A stretch of 64,000 bases of DNA from Mesorhizobium sp. WSM4311 (GCF_002295115.1 NZ_NSFV01000018.1:62001-126000); one strand, 5' to 3'; counted from the stretch's first letter, positions 9,169 to 19,489 are shown. Notes: a model not told the origin generated them from the sequence alone. Program-made: numbers and translations.

Positions 9169-10350
9169 TCACTTGTAGGGGTCTGCGGCGTCCCGCAGGC
9201 CGTCGCCGAGGAAGTTGAACGCCAAGATGACGAGAATGACGGGGAGCATCGGCAAAAGCAGCCATGGATAGAATGCGATCACGCTGACGCTGCGTGCCTC
9301 GGTGAGCAGGATGCCCCAGCTGGTTGTCGGCGCCCTCAGGCCGAGCCCGAGGAAGCTCAGCGCCGTCTCGCCAAGGATCATGCCCGGTATGGAGATCGTC
9401 GCCGTCGCGATCAAATGCGACATGAAGCCGGGAATGAGGTGACGCCCGATGATGCGGCTGCTGTTGGCGCCCATCAATTGCGCGGCCAGAACGTAATCCT
9501 CCTCGCGCAGGGCTAGAAGCTTCGAACGAACGGCCCGCGCCAGTCCGGTCCAGTGGATCAGCCCGAGGATGACGGTGATGCCGAAGTAGATCAGGATCGG
9601 GCTCCAGGTTATCGGCATGATCGCCGCCAGAGCCAGCCATAGTGGAATGCTGGGGATCGATTGCAGAACTTCGATTATCCGTTGAACGATCAGGTCGAAG
9701 AGACCGCCGTGATAGCCGGCCAGTCCGCCGATGACTATGCCGAGCAGGAAGCTGAAAATGATGCCGACGAGGCCGATTGTCAGTGAAATGCGTGCGCCAT
9801 AGATGATGCGAGAGAGCACATCCCGCCCCAGCCTGTCGGTGCCGGCGAGAAAGAGTTGGCCGTTTTCGGCAGGGCAGACAAAATGCCTGTCCCCTTCGAT
9901 CAGGCCCCAGAACCGGTAACTGTCGCCCTTGCAGAAGAAACGGATCCGCTGAACATCATCCTGCTCCTCGATGTAGTTTCGCTTGAGTGTGTCCATATCC
10001 AGCGTCATGTGGCGGCCATAGACGAATGGCCCGACGAACTGGCCGTTGTGGAACAGGTGCACCCCCTGCGGCGGCGAATAGATGTAGTCCATGTTGCGCG
10101 TGTGCAGATTGTAGGGCGCCAGGAACTCGCAGATCAGTATCCCGAAATAAAGCGCTGCCAGGAATATGCCGGAAACAACGGCAAGCCGGTGCCTTCGGAA
10201 TTTCCACCACATCAGCCGCAACTGCGACGCCTGAAAGACCTTCGATTGCTCCGGCGTCATCGCCTCGACCGACTCCAGGTCAAAGGGCGCGATGGAAACG
10301 TAGTGTTGCAGTGGAGCACCTGGAGCGGGCAGCGGCGAAGGTGTGTTCAT
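9169..10350 (-). CDS. Peptide-type ABC transporter permease (DppC/YejE-like)
   Basis: 393 residues. An N-terminal membrane helix (about 55-80) is followed by an enlarged periplasmic insertion of about 100 residues (about 85-180), then the DppC-type core with GTDRLGRDVLSRIIYGARISL and the EAA loop region (TSWGILLTEARS). It should pair with the permease encoded just upstream to form the inner-membrane channel. The ATG overlaps the upstream stop (ATGA at 10350-10347), so translation is coupled. The large insertion and operon order resemble the YejABEF group of oligopeptide/peptide-antibiotic importers. Confidence 0.88.
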   Translation of the reverse strand: MNTPSPLPAPGAPLQHYVSIAPFDLESVEAMTPEQSKVFQASQLRLMWWKFRRHRLAVVSGIFLAALYFGILICEFLAPYNLHTRNMDYIYSPPQGVHLFHNGQFVGPFVYGRHMTLDMDTLKRNYIEEQDDVQRIRFFCKGDSYRFWGLIEGDRHFVCPAENGQLFLAGTDRLGRDVLSRIIYGARISLTIGLVGIIFSFLLGIVIGGLAGYHGGLFDLIVQRIIEVLQSIPSIPLWLALAAIMPITWSPILIYFGITVILGLIHWTGLARAVRSKLLALREEDYVLAAQLMGANSSRIIGRHLIPGFMSHLIATATISIPGMILGETALSFLGLGLRAPTTSWGILLTEARSVSVIAFYPWLLLPMLPVILVILAFNFLGDGLRDAADPYK

Positions 10351-11345
10351 TTGGTGCTGCCGCCTTGCAAACGAATTCGTGGATCAAGCAGCGCCAGCGC
10401 CAGGTCGGAAATCAGGACACCGATGACCGTCAGGAAGGCAAGGAACATCAGGAACGACCCCGCCAGATACATGTCCTGGCTCTGCAGCGCCCTGATCAGC
10501 ATCGGCCCGGTCGTTTCCAAGGACAGGACGATCGCGGTGATTTCGGCGCCTGAGATGATGGCCGGCAGGATAGAGCCGATGTCGGAAATGAAGAAATTGA
10601 GCGCCATGCGCAGCGGATATTTGACCAGCGCCTTGAAGGGATGAAGGCCTTTGGCGCGCGCGGTCACGACATACTGCTTGTGTAGCTCATCAAGCAGATT
10701 GGCGCGCAGCCGCCGGATCATGCTTGCCGTGCCCCCGGTGCCGATGATCAAGACCGGGATCCAGAGATGGGCGAGGATCGACTTCGCCTTGGCCCAGCTC
10801 ATCGGCTCTCCGAGATATTGCTGGTCCATGAGATGGCCGATGGACGTGCCGAACCAAATGTTGGCGAAATACATCAAGATCAGCGCCAGCATGAAGTTCG
10901 GAATGGCAAGGCCGAGAAGGCCGAAGAAAGTCAGGCCGTAGTCGCCCCAGCTATATTGATGCGTGGCGGAGTACATGCCGATCGGAAAGGCGATGAGCCA
11001 GGTGAAGATGATCGTGACGAAGGAAACCAGTACGGTCAGCCACATTCGGTCCCCGACGACGTCGCGAACCGGCAGCTCATATTCGAAGGAATAGCCGAAA
11101 TCGCCGTGCAGCATCCCGCCGACCCAGTAGAAGTAGCGAATGACCGGCGGCTGGTCGAAACCATATTCCTTGCGCATCATCTGGATGCGATCGGAATCCA
11201 CCGCTTCGCCCTGAGCTCGAAGCTCGGCAACATAGCTGTCGAAATAGTCGCCTGGCGGAAGTTCGATGATCGTGAACACCAGCGCCGATATGACCAGCAG
11301 CGTTGGAACCATTACGGCAATGCGCCAGACAATATATCGAAGCAC
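10347..11345 (-). CDS. Peptide-type ABC transporter permease (DppB/YejB-like)
   Basis: 332 residues beginning with the typical DppB N-terminus (LRYIVWRIAVMVPTLLVIS). About six membrane helices and an EAA-like loop (LRANLLDELHKQYVVTARAKGL) that contacts the ATPase. The start codon is GTG at 11345, 2 nt after the stop of the substrate-binding protein gene. It forms the channel with the adjacent DppC-like permease. Confidence 0.9.
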   Translation of the reverse strand: MLRYIVWRIAVMVPTLLVISALVFTIIELPPGDYFDSYVAELRAQGEAVDSDRIQMMRKEYGFDQPPVIRYFYWVGGMLHGDFGYSFEYELPVRDVVGDRMWLTVLVSFVTIIFTWLIAFPIGMYSATHQYSWGDYGLTFFGLLGLAIPNFMLALILMYFANIWFGTSIGHLMDQQYLGEPMSWAKAKSILAHLWIPVLIIGTGGTASMIRRLRANLLDELHKQYVVTARAKGLHPFKALVKYPLRMALNFFISDIGSILPAIISGAEITAIVLSLETTGPMLIRALQSQDMYLAGSFLMFLAFLTVIGVLISDLALALLDPRIRLQGGSTK

Positions 11346-11347
11346 GC

Positions 11348-13246
11348 TCAGGTCTCTCCAAGCCAGAATGTATCGGGCATATAGACGCCGAAATAGGCAG
11401 TCGGGTCGTAGCCGTAGAGCGCCTTGTCAGGCAGGTTGTGCAGCCGCGAGGACGCCAGAACCGGCTGGTACGTTGCGTTCACCGTCCCGATTGAAAACAC
11501 CTGATCGGTGTAGATCGATAGCATTGAATTCCAGATTTCGGCGCGCTCCGCGGCTTCGGTTGATGCGTTCCAGCGCTTGAGCAAAGCGATCAGCTCGACC
11601 ACAGGCGGAAGATCGGGCGCTTCACCGACCGTGCCATGAGACAAGTAGTGAGCACCCCAGAGCGGCCATTGCAACTGGTCGTCGATGGTGGGGGCCAACT
11701 GGTACGGGTTCATGTCGGCGGTCGGCACGCCGTTGTCGATGCCCGACCACATCGACATCATGATCTCGCCGCCAAGTGCGCGGCTGCGGAAGATGTCTCG
11801 CTGCGAAGTCCGGATAAACACAGCAATGCCGATCTTGCGCCAGTGATCTGTGATGAGTTCGAGCGCGTCGGTTTCCAGGGTGCTTTCGCCGGCCGTTTCC
11901 ACGATGACCTGCGCCGTGCGTCCGTCGGGAAGTAGCCGCAAGCCGTCATCGTCACGCGTTTGAAGCCCGACCTCGTCGAGCAGCGCATTGGCCTTGTCGG
12001 GATCGTGGGCGACCCAGGCTTTCGCGAATTCCGGCCGGTAGAGCGGGCTCTCCGGCAGGACCGTATCGGCACTTTCCTGCGCCAATCCGTAGAACACGGC
12101 CAAATTGATCTCGCGCCTGTCCACAGCGAGCGAAAGCGCGCGGCGCACGCGCACGTCACGAAAAAGGCCGCGCCACACCTGGTCGGCACAATTCAGATTG
12201 GGCAGCAGCGCCAGCCGCGAGCCCTGCGTGCGTTTCCACAGATGCATCTTCACCGGGTAGCGCTTCTCCGCGTCCTTCAGGAAGGAGTAATCGGCGAAGT
12301 CAATTCCCATGCATTGCAGGTCGCTCTCGCCCGCACCAGTCTTGGCGGAAATGATCGCCGACGAACTGACATTCATGACAAACCGGTCAATATAGGGCAG
12401 TTGCCGGCCATTTTCGTCAATTCGATGAAAGAACGGGTTGCGCTCGAAAATGAACTGCTCAGCCGGCGGCTTGGTCCGGTTCTGCCAAGGATCCAGCGTC
12501 GGCAACTCCGGGTTCTCCGGGCGATACTGCCGAGACATGCGGATATGCAAGAGCGTCCATTTCTTGGCCCGGTACTCCTTCATGAGACCGGCCAGCCGGA
12601 ATGGATCCTGGTATTTTTTGTGAAACTGCTTGAGATAGGCGGCCGGCAGAACAAGCGGTAGAGGCGAAGCAGCGGCGAGCTTTGGCAGGAAGTCGGGATT
12701 GGGCGCATCCCAACTATAGCGGACCGTCAACGGATCGACGATGTCGAAGCGAGGCGCCTTGCCGTCCGCCAGCAGGGCCGGGGCGAGCCCGCCTTGCGAA
12801 AGCTCATCGTTCAGCCAGACATCCTCCCAGCAATAGCGAAAATCCTCCGGCGTCAGCAGGCTACCGTCGGACCATTTATGTCCTTCCCGTATCTTGAAAG
12901 TGAAGACGCGATCATCCGCTACGTTGAAACTTTCGAGAATGTCGGGTTGCATGTTAAGCTTTTCGTCATAGCCGACCAGGCGAGCATACCCATAGATCGT
13001 CATCATCCGGATATCCTTCTGGCTGCCGATGATCGTGCGCAGCGTGCCGCCATACTGGCCGGGCTGCCGGCCCATCGCAGCGAGATTCAACGCGCGCGGG
13101 CTCTTGGGCAGGCGTTCGGCGAGTGCCGGCAGCGCCCTGGCCTTCAACTGCGGCTGAAGAAATTCCGGCTCCAGATCGCCGGCGCGCGACGTGCCCGGCA
13201 GAAATGCCGAAGCCATGAGGCCAAGGACGGTGCGCCGGCTGATCAA
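11348..13246 (-). CDS. Peptide-type ABC transporter substrate-binding protein (SBP family 5)
   Basis: About 632 residues. I place the start at a TTG (13246) that overlaps the stop of the upstream ATPase gene (TTGA), because translation from there begins directly with a twin-arginine-like signal peptide (ISRRTVLGLMASAFLPGTSRA); the frame is open 114 bp further upstream, but those residues are Arg-rich and overlap the ATPase gene. The mature part has the family-5 signature region (FKIREGHKWSDGSLLTPEDF) and is large, as in YejA-like binding proteins. It would bind the ligand, probably a peptide or modified peptide, in the periplasm. Export by Tat is inferred from the RR motif only. Confidence 0.88.
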   Translation of the reverse strand: MISRRTVLGLMASAFLPGTSRAGDLEPEFLQPQLKARALPALAERLPKSPRALNLAAMGRQPGQYGGTLRTIIGSQKDIRMMTIYGYARLVGYDEKLNMQPDILESFNVADDRVFTFKIREGHKWSDGSLLTPEDFRYCWEDVWLNDELSQGGLAPALLADGKAPRFDIVDPLTVRYSWDAPNPDFLPKLAAASPLPLVLPAAYLKQFHKKYQDPFRLAGLMKEYRAKKWTLLHIRMSRQYRPENPELPTLDPWQNRTKPPAEQFIFERNPFFHRIDENGRQLPYIDRFVMNVSSSAIISAKTGAGESDLQCMGIDFADYSFLKDAEKRYPVKMHLWKRTQGSRLALLPNLNCADQVWRGLFRDVRVRRALSLAVDRREINLAVFYGLAQESADTVLPESPLYRPEFAKAWVAHDPDKANALLDEVGLQTRDDDGLRLLPDGRTAQVIVETAGESTLETDALELITDHWRKIGIAVFIRTSQRDIFRSRALGGEIMMSMWSGIDNGVPTADMNPYQLAPTIDDQLQWPLWGAHYLSHGTVGEAPDLPPVVELIALLKRWNASTEAAERAEIWNSMLSIYTDQVFSIGTVNATYQPVLASSRLHNLPDKALYGYDPTAYFGVYMPDTFWLGET

Positions 13247-15138
13247 TGGCGTAGCTCGCTCACATCGGCCGAACGTCGGGCCAGCACGAGGTGGCCGCCG
13301 CCAAGATCGAGCGGCGACAACTTGTCCTCGTCGCCCTCGTCGCGGAATTGCGGTCCCCATGCGCTGGTGTCCGAAGCGCCGCTGAGCTTCAGCGTCTTGA
13401 AATCCATCGGCCTGTCGAGATCGGGGAAAGGGACTGCGGCGACCAGCGAGCGCGTGTAGGGGTGGACCGGTTTCCTAAGCAGAATTTCGCGCGGCGCAAG
13501 CTCGACGATACGCCCGCCGCACATCACCGCGATGCGATCGGCCATGTAGTCCACCACCGCCAGGTTGTGGGATATGAATAGGTAGGTCAGGCCCAGTTCC
13601 TTCTGCAAGTCCTTCAGAAGGTTTAGGATCTGCGCCTGGACAGAGACGTCGAGTGCCGAAACCGGTTCGTCGCAGATCAGCAGTTCCGGCCCCAGTGCCA
13701 ACGCACGCGCGATGCCGATACGCTGACGCTGCCCGCCGGAGAAACTGTGCGGATAACGCTTGATGAAGCGCGGATCGAGCCCGATTGCCTGCATCAGGCT
13801 CTTGACCGTGGCCAGCCGGGACGCGGCATTGCCACGTTGATGGATTTCCAGCGGCTCGCTCAAGATGTTCTCCACCGTCATGCGAGGTGAAAGTGACGAA
13901 ACCGGATCCTGGAAGACCATCTGGATTTTCGCACGCAGCATGCGCAAGGCGCCTCTCTCGGCCTCCAAGACGTCGATCGGTCCATCGCGGCCGTTGAAGA
14001 TCACAGAGCCGCCGCTAGGGGTGACGGCCCGCATGAGGATCTTGCTGACGGTGGTTTTACCAGAGCCGCTTTCGCCAACCAGACCCAGGCACTCACCCCG
14101 TCTGATATCGAAGCTCACGCCGTCCACGGCGCGAACAAGGGTTTGATGATCTCCGCCGAACCAGCCGGACTTGCGGGTGGTGAAGGTCTTTGTCAAATCC
14201 CTGACCGAAAGCAGGATGTCGTCCGGCCCCTTCGATGCCGGCGCCGTCTGCTTGCCGAGCAGGTTCCCGACATTGACCGGCACGTCGCGGAGCGCCTTTA
14301 GCCTTTCGCCAGGCTTCAGGTCGAAATGTGGAACGGCTGCCATCAGGCCCTTCAGGTAAGGGTGACTTGGCCGGCGGAATATCGCCTCGACAGGTCCCGC
14401 TTCCATGATCTCGCCATGGTAGATGACCACCACCTCGTCGGCGACATTGGCGACCACGCCGAGGTCGTGCGTGATCAGCAGCATCGCCATGTTCAGTTTG
14501 GTCTGAAGCCCGCGCAGCAATTGCAGGATTTGCGCCTGGATGGTGACGTCCAACGCCGTCGTCGGCTCGTCGGCGATCAACAGGGCGGGCCGGCAGATAA
14601 GCGCCATCGCGATCATGGCGCGTTGACGCAATCCTCCCGAAAGTTCAAAAGGGTACATGTCATAGGCACGCCTGGGATCGGGAAAGCCGACAAGGCCGAG
14701 CATTTCCTCGGTCCGCGCCTTGCGCTCCGCCCGAGCCATGGGTGTATGAATCTGCAGGGATTCGCTGACCTGGTTGCCGATCGTGTGCAGCGGCGACAGC
14801 GATGTCATCGGCTCCTGAAAGATCTTGCCGATGCGGCTGCCTCTCAGCGCCCGGATTTCGGGTCCGTCACGCGGCATCTGCAGGATGTCCTGCGTCGTGC
14901 CGGGCTTTTCAGGATCGGAAAACAGGATACGGCCGCGAACATGGGCTGTCCTCGGCAAAATGCCCATCACTGCCTGGCTGAGAACCGATTTTCCCGAACC
15001 GGACTCGCCCACAAGCGCGGTAACCTTGCCGGGCAGGACGCGAAGATTTGCACGCCTGACGGCATGTAACGGTCCCCCGATAATGGCAAATGAGATGCCA
15101 ACATCCTCGATCCGCAGCAGGTCAACGCCTGTATTCAT
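13243..15138 (-). CDS. Peptide-type ABC transporter, tandem ATP-binding protein (YejF/DppDF fusion type)
   Basis: About 631 residues with two complete nucleotide-binding domains. The first has Walker A GESGSGKS (about 45), signature LSGGLRQRAMIA and Walker B LLIADEPTTALD; the second has GESGSGKTT (about 355), signature FSGGQRQRIGIARAL and LLICDEPVSALD. Each domain ends with the C-terminal extension typical of oligopeptide transporters. The ATG at 15138 is preferred over upstream codons because the protein then starts a few residues before the first domain. It is first in a coupled four-gene operon (15138 to 9169). Confidence 0.93.
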   Translation of the reverse strand: MNTGVDLLRIEDVGISFAIIGGPLHAVRRANLRVLPGKVTALVGESGSGKSVLSQAVMGILPRTAHVRGRILFSDPEKPGTTQDILQMPRDGPEIRALRGSRIGKIFQEPMTSLSPLHTIGNQVSESLQIHTPMARAERKARTEEMLGLVGFPDPRRAYDMYPFELSGGLRQRAMIAMALICRPALLIADEPTTALDVTIQAQILQLLRGLQTKLNMAMLLITHDLGVVANVADEVVVIYHGEIMEAGPVEAIFRRPSHPYLKGLMAAVPHFDLKPGERLKALRDVPVNVGNLLGKQTAPASKGPDDILLSVRDLTKTFTTRKSGWFGGDHQTLVRAVDGVSFDIRRGECLGLVGESGSGKTTVSKILMRAVTPSGGSVIFNGRDGPIDVLEAERGALRMLRAKIQMVFQDPVSSLSPRMTVENILSEPLEIHQRGNAASRLATVKSLMQAIGLDPRFIKRYPHSFSGGQRQRIGIARALALGPELLICDEPVSALDVSVQAQILNLLKDLQKELGLTYLFISHNLAVVDYMADRIAVMCGGRIVELAPREILLRKPVHPYTRSLVAAVPFPDLDRPMDFKTLKLSGASDTSAWGPQFRDEGDEDKLSPLDLGGGHLVLARRSADVSELRH

Positions 15139-15295
15139 TCTCACACCAGCCCCACTCTGGAGGCCTGCCAGGCGGCAGGCCCAGAAATTAAGACTAGCGC
15201 ATTGCCAGCCTAGAGCAACGTGGATTCGAAACGGTCGCCAGAGGCGGAGCCGGCGATGGACTGCACAGCAAGGCGTACGGATCGGATCGTGGCGG

Positions 15296-16636
15296 TTACT
15301 GAAGCTTCCTCCGGTCGCCCTCCGACAGCCGGGCGGCATCGCGATGAAGAAGCATGAGCTGCTCGGCTTCCGATCTTCGATCGTGAATCGGCTCCAGCGC
15401 AGCATCTTCATCGAGTGCGAGAGCACCCGACAGATCGGGTGAAAGCACCGTCAGCTTCTGCTTGATGCCCGCCAGTTCCTCGTTGCCGAGCGTCAGCCAG
15501 CTGTCGGCGCCGCAATAGCTGGCGAAGTCTTTGCTGGCGAGAACGCTGTGCGGATACTTCTTGGTCAGGGTCTGGAGGCGCTGCACCTCGTTTACAGCCG
15601 AGCCGAAGACAGAAAATGTCAGCCGGTCGGTAAGCCCGACATTGCCGAACATCACATTGCCGACATGCAGGCCGATACCAAATTTTATATGGCCCAATCC
15701 CTGCTTCTTTCTGCGCTGATTGAGATCCATCATGCGCGCGCTGGCCTTGCGCGCTGCCGCAAGAGCAGCCTGGCAGGCGATCTCGGACTGCGAGCGGTGC
15801 CTTTCGCAAGGGTAGACGGCAATGAAGCCGTCCCCTATGAAACTCATGATCTGCCCGCCTTTGCGATTGAACGGTGCAGCAACGGCGTCGAAAAACTGGT
15901 TCAGCGTATCGATATAGACTTCGCGGCCGGAGGTCTCGGCAAGTCTTGACGACCCGCGCATGTCGCCCATGACCAGCGCGGCCCGGATTGTATCACCCTC
16001 GCCGCGCTTGATCTGGCCGTCGAGCACGCGCCTGCCGGCGTCGCCGCCGAGATAAGTTGTCATCATGTTGTCGGCGAGCTTCGTGAGTACCGCCATCTTG
16101 GTTGCGATAGCGAGATGGTTCTGGATTCGCAGCAGCGCCGAAATCATGCTGTCGCTGAAGCCTGCGGCACTGTCGGTGGACCAGGACCCCAACATACCCT
16201 GACCGGTGTTGCCGTTGAAGGGATGGACGAAAGCCATGTAATCGGTGACGCCCATAAGCTTGAGTTCATCGAAAACAGGAAACTCGGAGGGCACCGACGC
16301 GTTCAACCGGCGCCGCAGATGGTCGAGCTTGTTGCTGAGCAGATGGTAGTATGGGCTGGTCAGGAATCTGTCGGAATGCACGCCGCTCTCCTTGCGGAAG
16401 CCTTCCATTTCCATGCCCTGGCCGCGAAGCCAGGTGAAGCCAAGCGCATCATAAAGCGGATGAAGCATCGAAAAACTCAAATGCACCCGCTTCAGCGGCA
16501 GGCCGGCGGCAGCCAGCCGTTCACAAAAGCCTTGTACCAATGTTTCCAGGTCGTTGCCGGCCAGCGCCGATTGGGTCAGCCAATCGGCAACCTTGTCCAT
16601 GAGAATGGTGGAAATTTCTGCTTGCGCTGTGCTCAT
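15296..16636 (-). CDS. Class III adenylate cyclase with uncharacterised N-terminal domain
   Basis: 446 residues from the ATG at 16636. The C-terminal half is a cyclase domain: metal Asp in ALVMGDMRGSSRL, second Asp in MSFIGDGFIAVYP and FGSAVNEVQRLQ, where Asn and Arg of the transition-state motif are kept. The N-terminal half (1-210) is helical and resembles the domain found in front of many rhizobial cyclases; I cannot name it. Cytoplasmic, with no membrane helices. An upstream start at 16846 would add 70 residues of poor coding character. Confidence 0.87.
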   Translation of the reverse strand: MSTAQAEISTILMDKVADWLTQSALAGNDLETLVQGFCERLAAAGLPLKRVHLSFSMLHPLYDALGFTWLRGQGMEMEGFRKESGVHSDRFLTSPYYHLLSNKLDHLRRRLNASVPSEFPVFDELKLMGVTDYMAFVHPFNGNTGQGMLGSWSTDSAAGFSDSMISALLRIQNHLAIATKMAVLTKLADNMMTTYLGGDAGRRVLDGQIKRGEGDTIRAALVMGDMRGSSRLAETSGREVYIDTLNQFFDAVAAPFNRKGGQIMSFIGDGFIAVYPCERHRSQSEIACQAALAAARKASARMMDLNQRRKKQGLGHIKFGIGLHVGNVMFGNVGLTDRLTFSVFGSAVNEVQRLQTLTKKYPHSVLASKDFASYCGADSWLTLGNEELAGIKQKLTVLSPDLSGALALDEDAALEPIHDRRSEAEQLMLLHRDAARLSEGDRRKLQ

Positions 16637-16870
16637 GCTATCTCGAAACCCGTCGAAGACGAGCCATCTCCTTTGATCCGCCAGACCCTCGAAGTGAATG
16701 AAACCGGCTTCGGCGGCAAAGCCGGCGAAGAATTCCCGGATGACTGTCGTTGCAGGCAAGCAGCAGGCGTAACTGCATCTATCTCCTGGCACACATATTT
16801 GGCGAGGCTCCCGGCGGAGTGCAATCCCGATCCTGACATCGGGCAAAAAATTTCGCCGGCTCGGACGCCG

Positions 16871-18214
16871 TCAGGCCTTCACCACCGTCTCTCGGGCTAG
16901 TCCGAGACGGCCAAAAACATTTCGTGTGTCGACGATCAGAAGGGCGTGATCGGCGATCGCCTGATAGTCGATCGCATCATGGTCGGTTGCAACGAGGACA
17001 GCATCGAAATCCTTCAAGACCGCTTCGGTCAATTCGACCGAGCGACGCCCCTTGATCGCCATATGCTCCCGTGTGGTCGGGATCTCGGTAACATGCGGGT
17101 CGTGGAATTCCGCCTTGCCGCCCCATTCCTCGATGAGTTCAATGAGCCGTAGTGAGGGGCTTTCGCGGATGTCGGGCACATTCTTTTTATAGGCCAGCCC
17201 GATGATGAGAATGCGCGAGCGGCTGAGCGCCTTGCCGCAGCGCCGGTCCAGAGCTTTGGCCAGTTCATCGACGACATGACTCGGCATGGCCGTGTTGATC
17301 TCTGCCGCCAGCTCGATGAAGCGGGTCGGCAGTTCGTATTCGCGCGCCTTCCACGTCAGGTAGAAGGGATCGATCGGAACGCAGTGACCGCCAAGTCCGG
17401 GGCCAGGATAGAAAGGCATGTAGCCGAAGGGCTTGGTCTTTGCAGCCTCGATCACCTCCCAGATATCGATGCCCATCGCTCCGAGCACGATTTTCAACTC
17501 GTTGACAAGGGCTATATTGACCGAGCGGAAGATGTTTTCCGTGAGCTTGACCGCCTCGGCGGTCGCCGTGGTGGAAACCGGAACGACGGTCTCGATCACG
17601 CCCTGGTAGAATGCCTGCACGAGCGTCGCCGCCTCGATACCGTCGCCTGCCACGACCTTGGGGATCGTCGCGACTTCAAAGCTGCGGTTGCCGGGATCCT
17701 CGCGTTCGGGCGAGAAACCGAGGAAGAAGTCTATCTTCGATTGCAATCCGGTTTCTTCCAATATGGGCTTGATCACATCGTCGGTGGTGCCGGGATAGGT
17801 GGTCGATTCCAGCACGATCAGCTGGCCGAGACGCAGATGCTTGGCGATGGTGCCTGCCGTGTTCCTGACGAAGGAGAGGTCCGGCTCACGATGTTTCGTC
17901 AGCGGTGTTGGAACGCAGATGATGATGACATCGCAGACAGTCAGTTCGACAAAATCCGCAGTGGCACGGAACCGACCGCTAGCCACCTCGCCGGCAAGGG
18001 CAGTCGACGTTACCGCCTCAATGTAGGATTGGCCGTTGTTCAGGCACTCGACCTTCCGGGCTTCGATGTCGAAACCGGAAACCGGGAAGCCGGCGCGCGC
18101 GATCGCAACCGCCAGCGGCAGCCCGACATAGCCCAGTCCGATCACTCCGACTTGCGCGGCGCGCGTCGAAATCCGGTTCAGAAGACGGTCATATGGCGAT
18201 CGTGAGGCGTCCAA
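16871..18214 (-). CDS. Nucleotide-sugar dehydrogenase (UDP-GlcNAc/ManNAc 6-dehydrogenase family, WbpA/TviB-like)
   Basis: 447 residues. The NAD-binding Rossmann motif GVIGLGYVGLPLA is at about 22-34, the central domain has LTENIFRSVNIALVNEL, and the catalytic Cys sits in GGHCVPIDPFY. The C-terminal UDP-binding domain has ILIIGLAYKKNVPDIRESPS. The enzyme oxidises a UDP-hexose(amine) C6 to a uronate for surface polysaccharide synthesis, which fits the glycosyltransferases nearby. No in-frame ATG is near the N-terminus; the likely start is TTG at 18214. Confidence 0.92.
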   Translation of the reverse strand: MDASRSPYDRLLNRISTRAAQVGVIGLGYVGLPLAVAIARAGFPVSGFDIEARKVECLNNGQSYIEAVTSTALAGEVASGRFRATADFVELTVCDVIIICVPTPLTKHREPDLSFVRNTAGTIAKHLRLGQLIVLESTTYPGTTDDVIKPILEETGLQSKIDFFLGFSPEREDPGNRSFEVATIPKVVAGDGIEAATLVQAFYQGVIETVVPVSTTATAEAVKLTENIFRSVNIALVNELKIVLGAMGIDIWEVIEAAKTKPFGYMPFYPGPGLGGHCVPIDPFYLTWKAREYELPTRFIELAAEINTAMPSHVVDELAKALDRRCGKALSRSRILIIGLAYKKNVPDIRESPSLRLIELIEEWGGKAEFHDPHVTEIPTTREHMAIKGRRSVELTEAVLKDFDAVLVATDHDAIDYQAIADHALLIVDTRNVFGRLGLARETVVKA

Positions 18215-18328
18215 AAATCTGTTCTTCCGTCAATTCGGACAGGCTGTCCGCTTCCATGGCGAGGCTCACCTGGTCCCAACAACCATGGCGGAGGCATATT
18301 GCGGAAGGTCGATTTCCGCAAGCCTTCA

Positions 18329-19489
18329 TCAGACCAGCAGCTTCGCCTTCAGGCTTGCGGCAGCCATCGCATAGCCGCCGGCGGCGCCATCGATGAAATG
18401 AATGTGATCGCGCTGCAGGGGCGACGCGACGAGGCATGTCATCAAGGCCGATTTCTGGCGGTGCAGGCCGTAGCTGCAGATGCCCGCCTCTTCCGCCTGT
18501 TTCAGCCGGCTCTCGATGCGTTGCAACACATCCGCGTCAACGTCGATGGTCATCTTCAAGCCGTCGTCGAACTTCCGGAAATCCGAATTGCTTGCCACTT
18601 CGCGTTTGTAGACTTTTGGATCGAAACGACCGATGGTCCAGCCAAATCTATCGGCGACCGCAGTAAGCGTCATCAGAAAGATCACCCACAGCTTCGCCAG
18701 CCATCGCCGCCCTGGCGGCGCCGTGGCCCGCGCCTCGACATCGAGACCGGCTGGCAGCAGACTGTAGCCCGGCCCGTCCACCGGCACGGGGTGGCCATCG
18801 CGCTCCTGCCTGCCGGCAAGGGCAATGATGTCGGAAGCCAGAAACTGAAAACCGCGCAAGTCGCGCGACACCCCCGGTATGGCTATGATCGAGACGATTT
18901 CGCCATGCCGGGCTTCTATCGGGTTCCAGCGGCAGGAGAGGCCGGTCAGATCCGGCCGCGCGCCGGCCGGCGCGGGTTCGATGCGGTAGCGTCCCGCTTT
19001 CATCTCGGCTTCCGCCCAACTGCCGCCACCGCCGGCGAACATGGCATAAAAGACAGCTTCGGAGGCCTGGAACCTCGCCACGCGAACGTCGAGGCCTTGC
19101 GCCCTTATATCCTTCATCGGCACGATTGCGGCACGCAAGGTCAGGTCCAGTTCGTCCGCCACCCATCTCTGGACAGCCGCCAGCGCGTTGCGGGTGACGT
19201 CCAGAGCCGAGCCGGGAAACGCCACGAGCGCGCCGTCGCCACCGAAGACAAAGGGAAGATCTTGCCGTCCCAGCGCATTGAGCAGCGCCGAAATGACGCT
19301 GGCACCGGCCATATTGACGGTTTTATAGCGCCCGGCCTCGATCGCCTTGGTCGAGCCGACGATGTCGGCGGTGGCCAGCGCCCAGCCATCTGGGAGAGGC
19401 CGATAGTTATCGATATCGGCAACGCTTTCGAACTTTGCGAAGACCGGCAAGGAAGCGACAAACGGATCGGACGCGGCAGCTGTTTCCAT
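18329..19489 (-). CDS. DUF3095 family protein (nucleotidyl-cyclase-like fold)
   Basis: 386 residues. The sequence matches my memory of DUF3095: an opening cyclase-like strand ATADIVGSTKAIEAG with the metal Asp, and VFGGDGALVAFP with a second Asp. The C-terminal part holds the DUF3095-specific region (HIHFIDGAAGGYAMAAASLK). Whether it makes a cyclic nucleotide is not established. The ATG at 19489 is taken; two other in-frame ATGs lie within 18 nt upstream. It is divergent from the glycosyltransferase at 19581. Confidence 0.82.
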   Translation of the reverse strand: METAAASDPFVASLPVFAKFESVADIDNYRPLPDGWALATADIVGSTKAIEAGRYKTVNMAGASVISALLNALGRQDLPFVFGGDGALVAFPGSALDVTRNALAAVQRWVADELDLTLRAAIVPMKDIRAQGLDVRVARFQASEAVFYAMFAGGGGSWAEAEMKAGRYRIEPAPAGARPDLTGLSCRWNPIEARHGEIVSIIAIPGVSRDLRGFQFLASDIIALAGRQERDGHPVPVDGPGYSLLPAGLDVEARATAPPGRRWLAKLWVIFLMTLTAVADRFGWTIGRFDPKVYKREVASNSDFRKFDDGLKMTIDVDADVLQRIESRLKQAEEAGICSYGLHRQKSALMTCLVASPLQRDHIHFIDGAAGGYAMAAASLKAKLLV

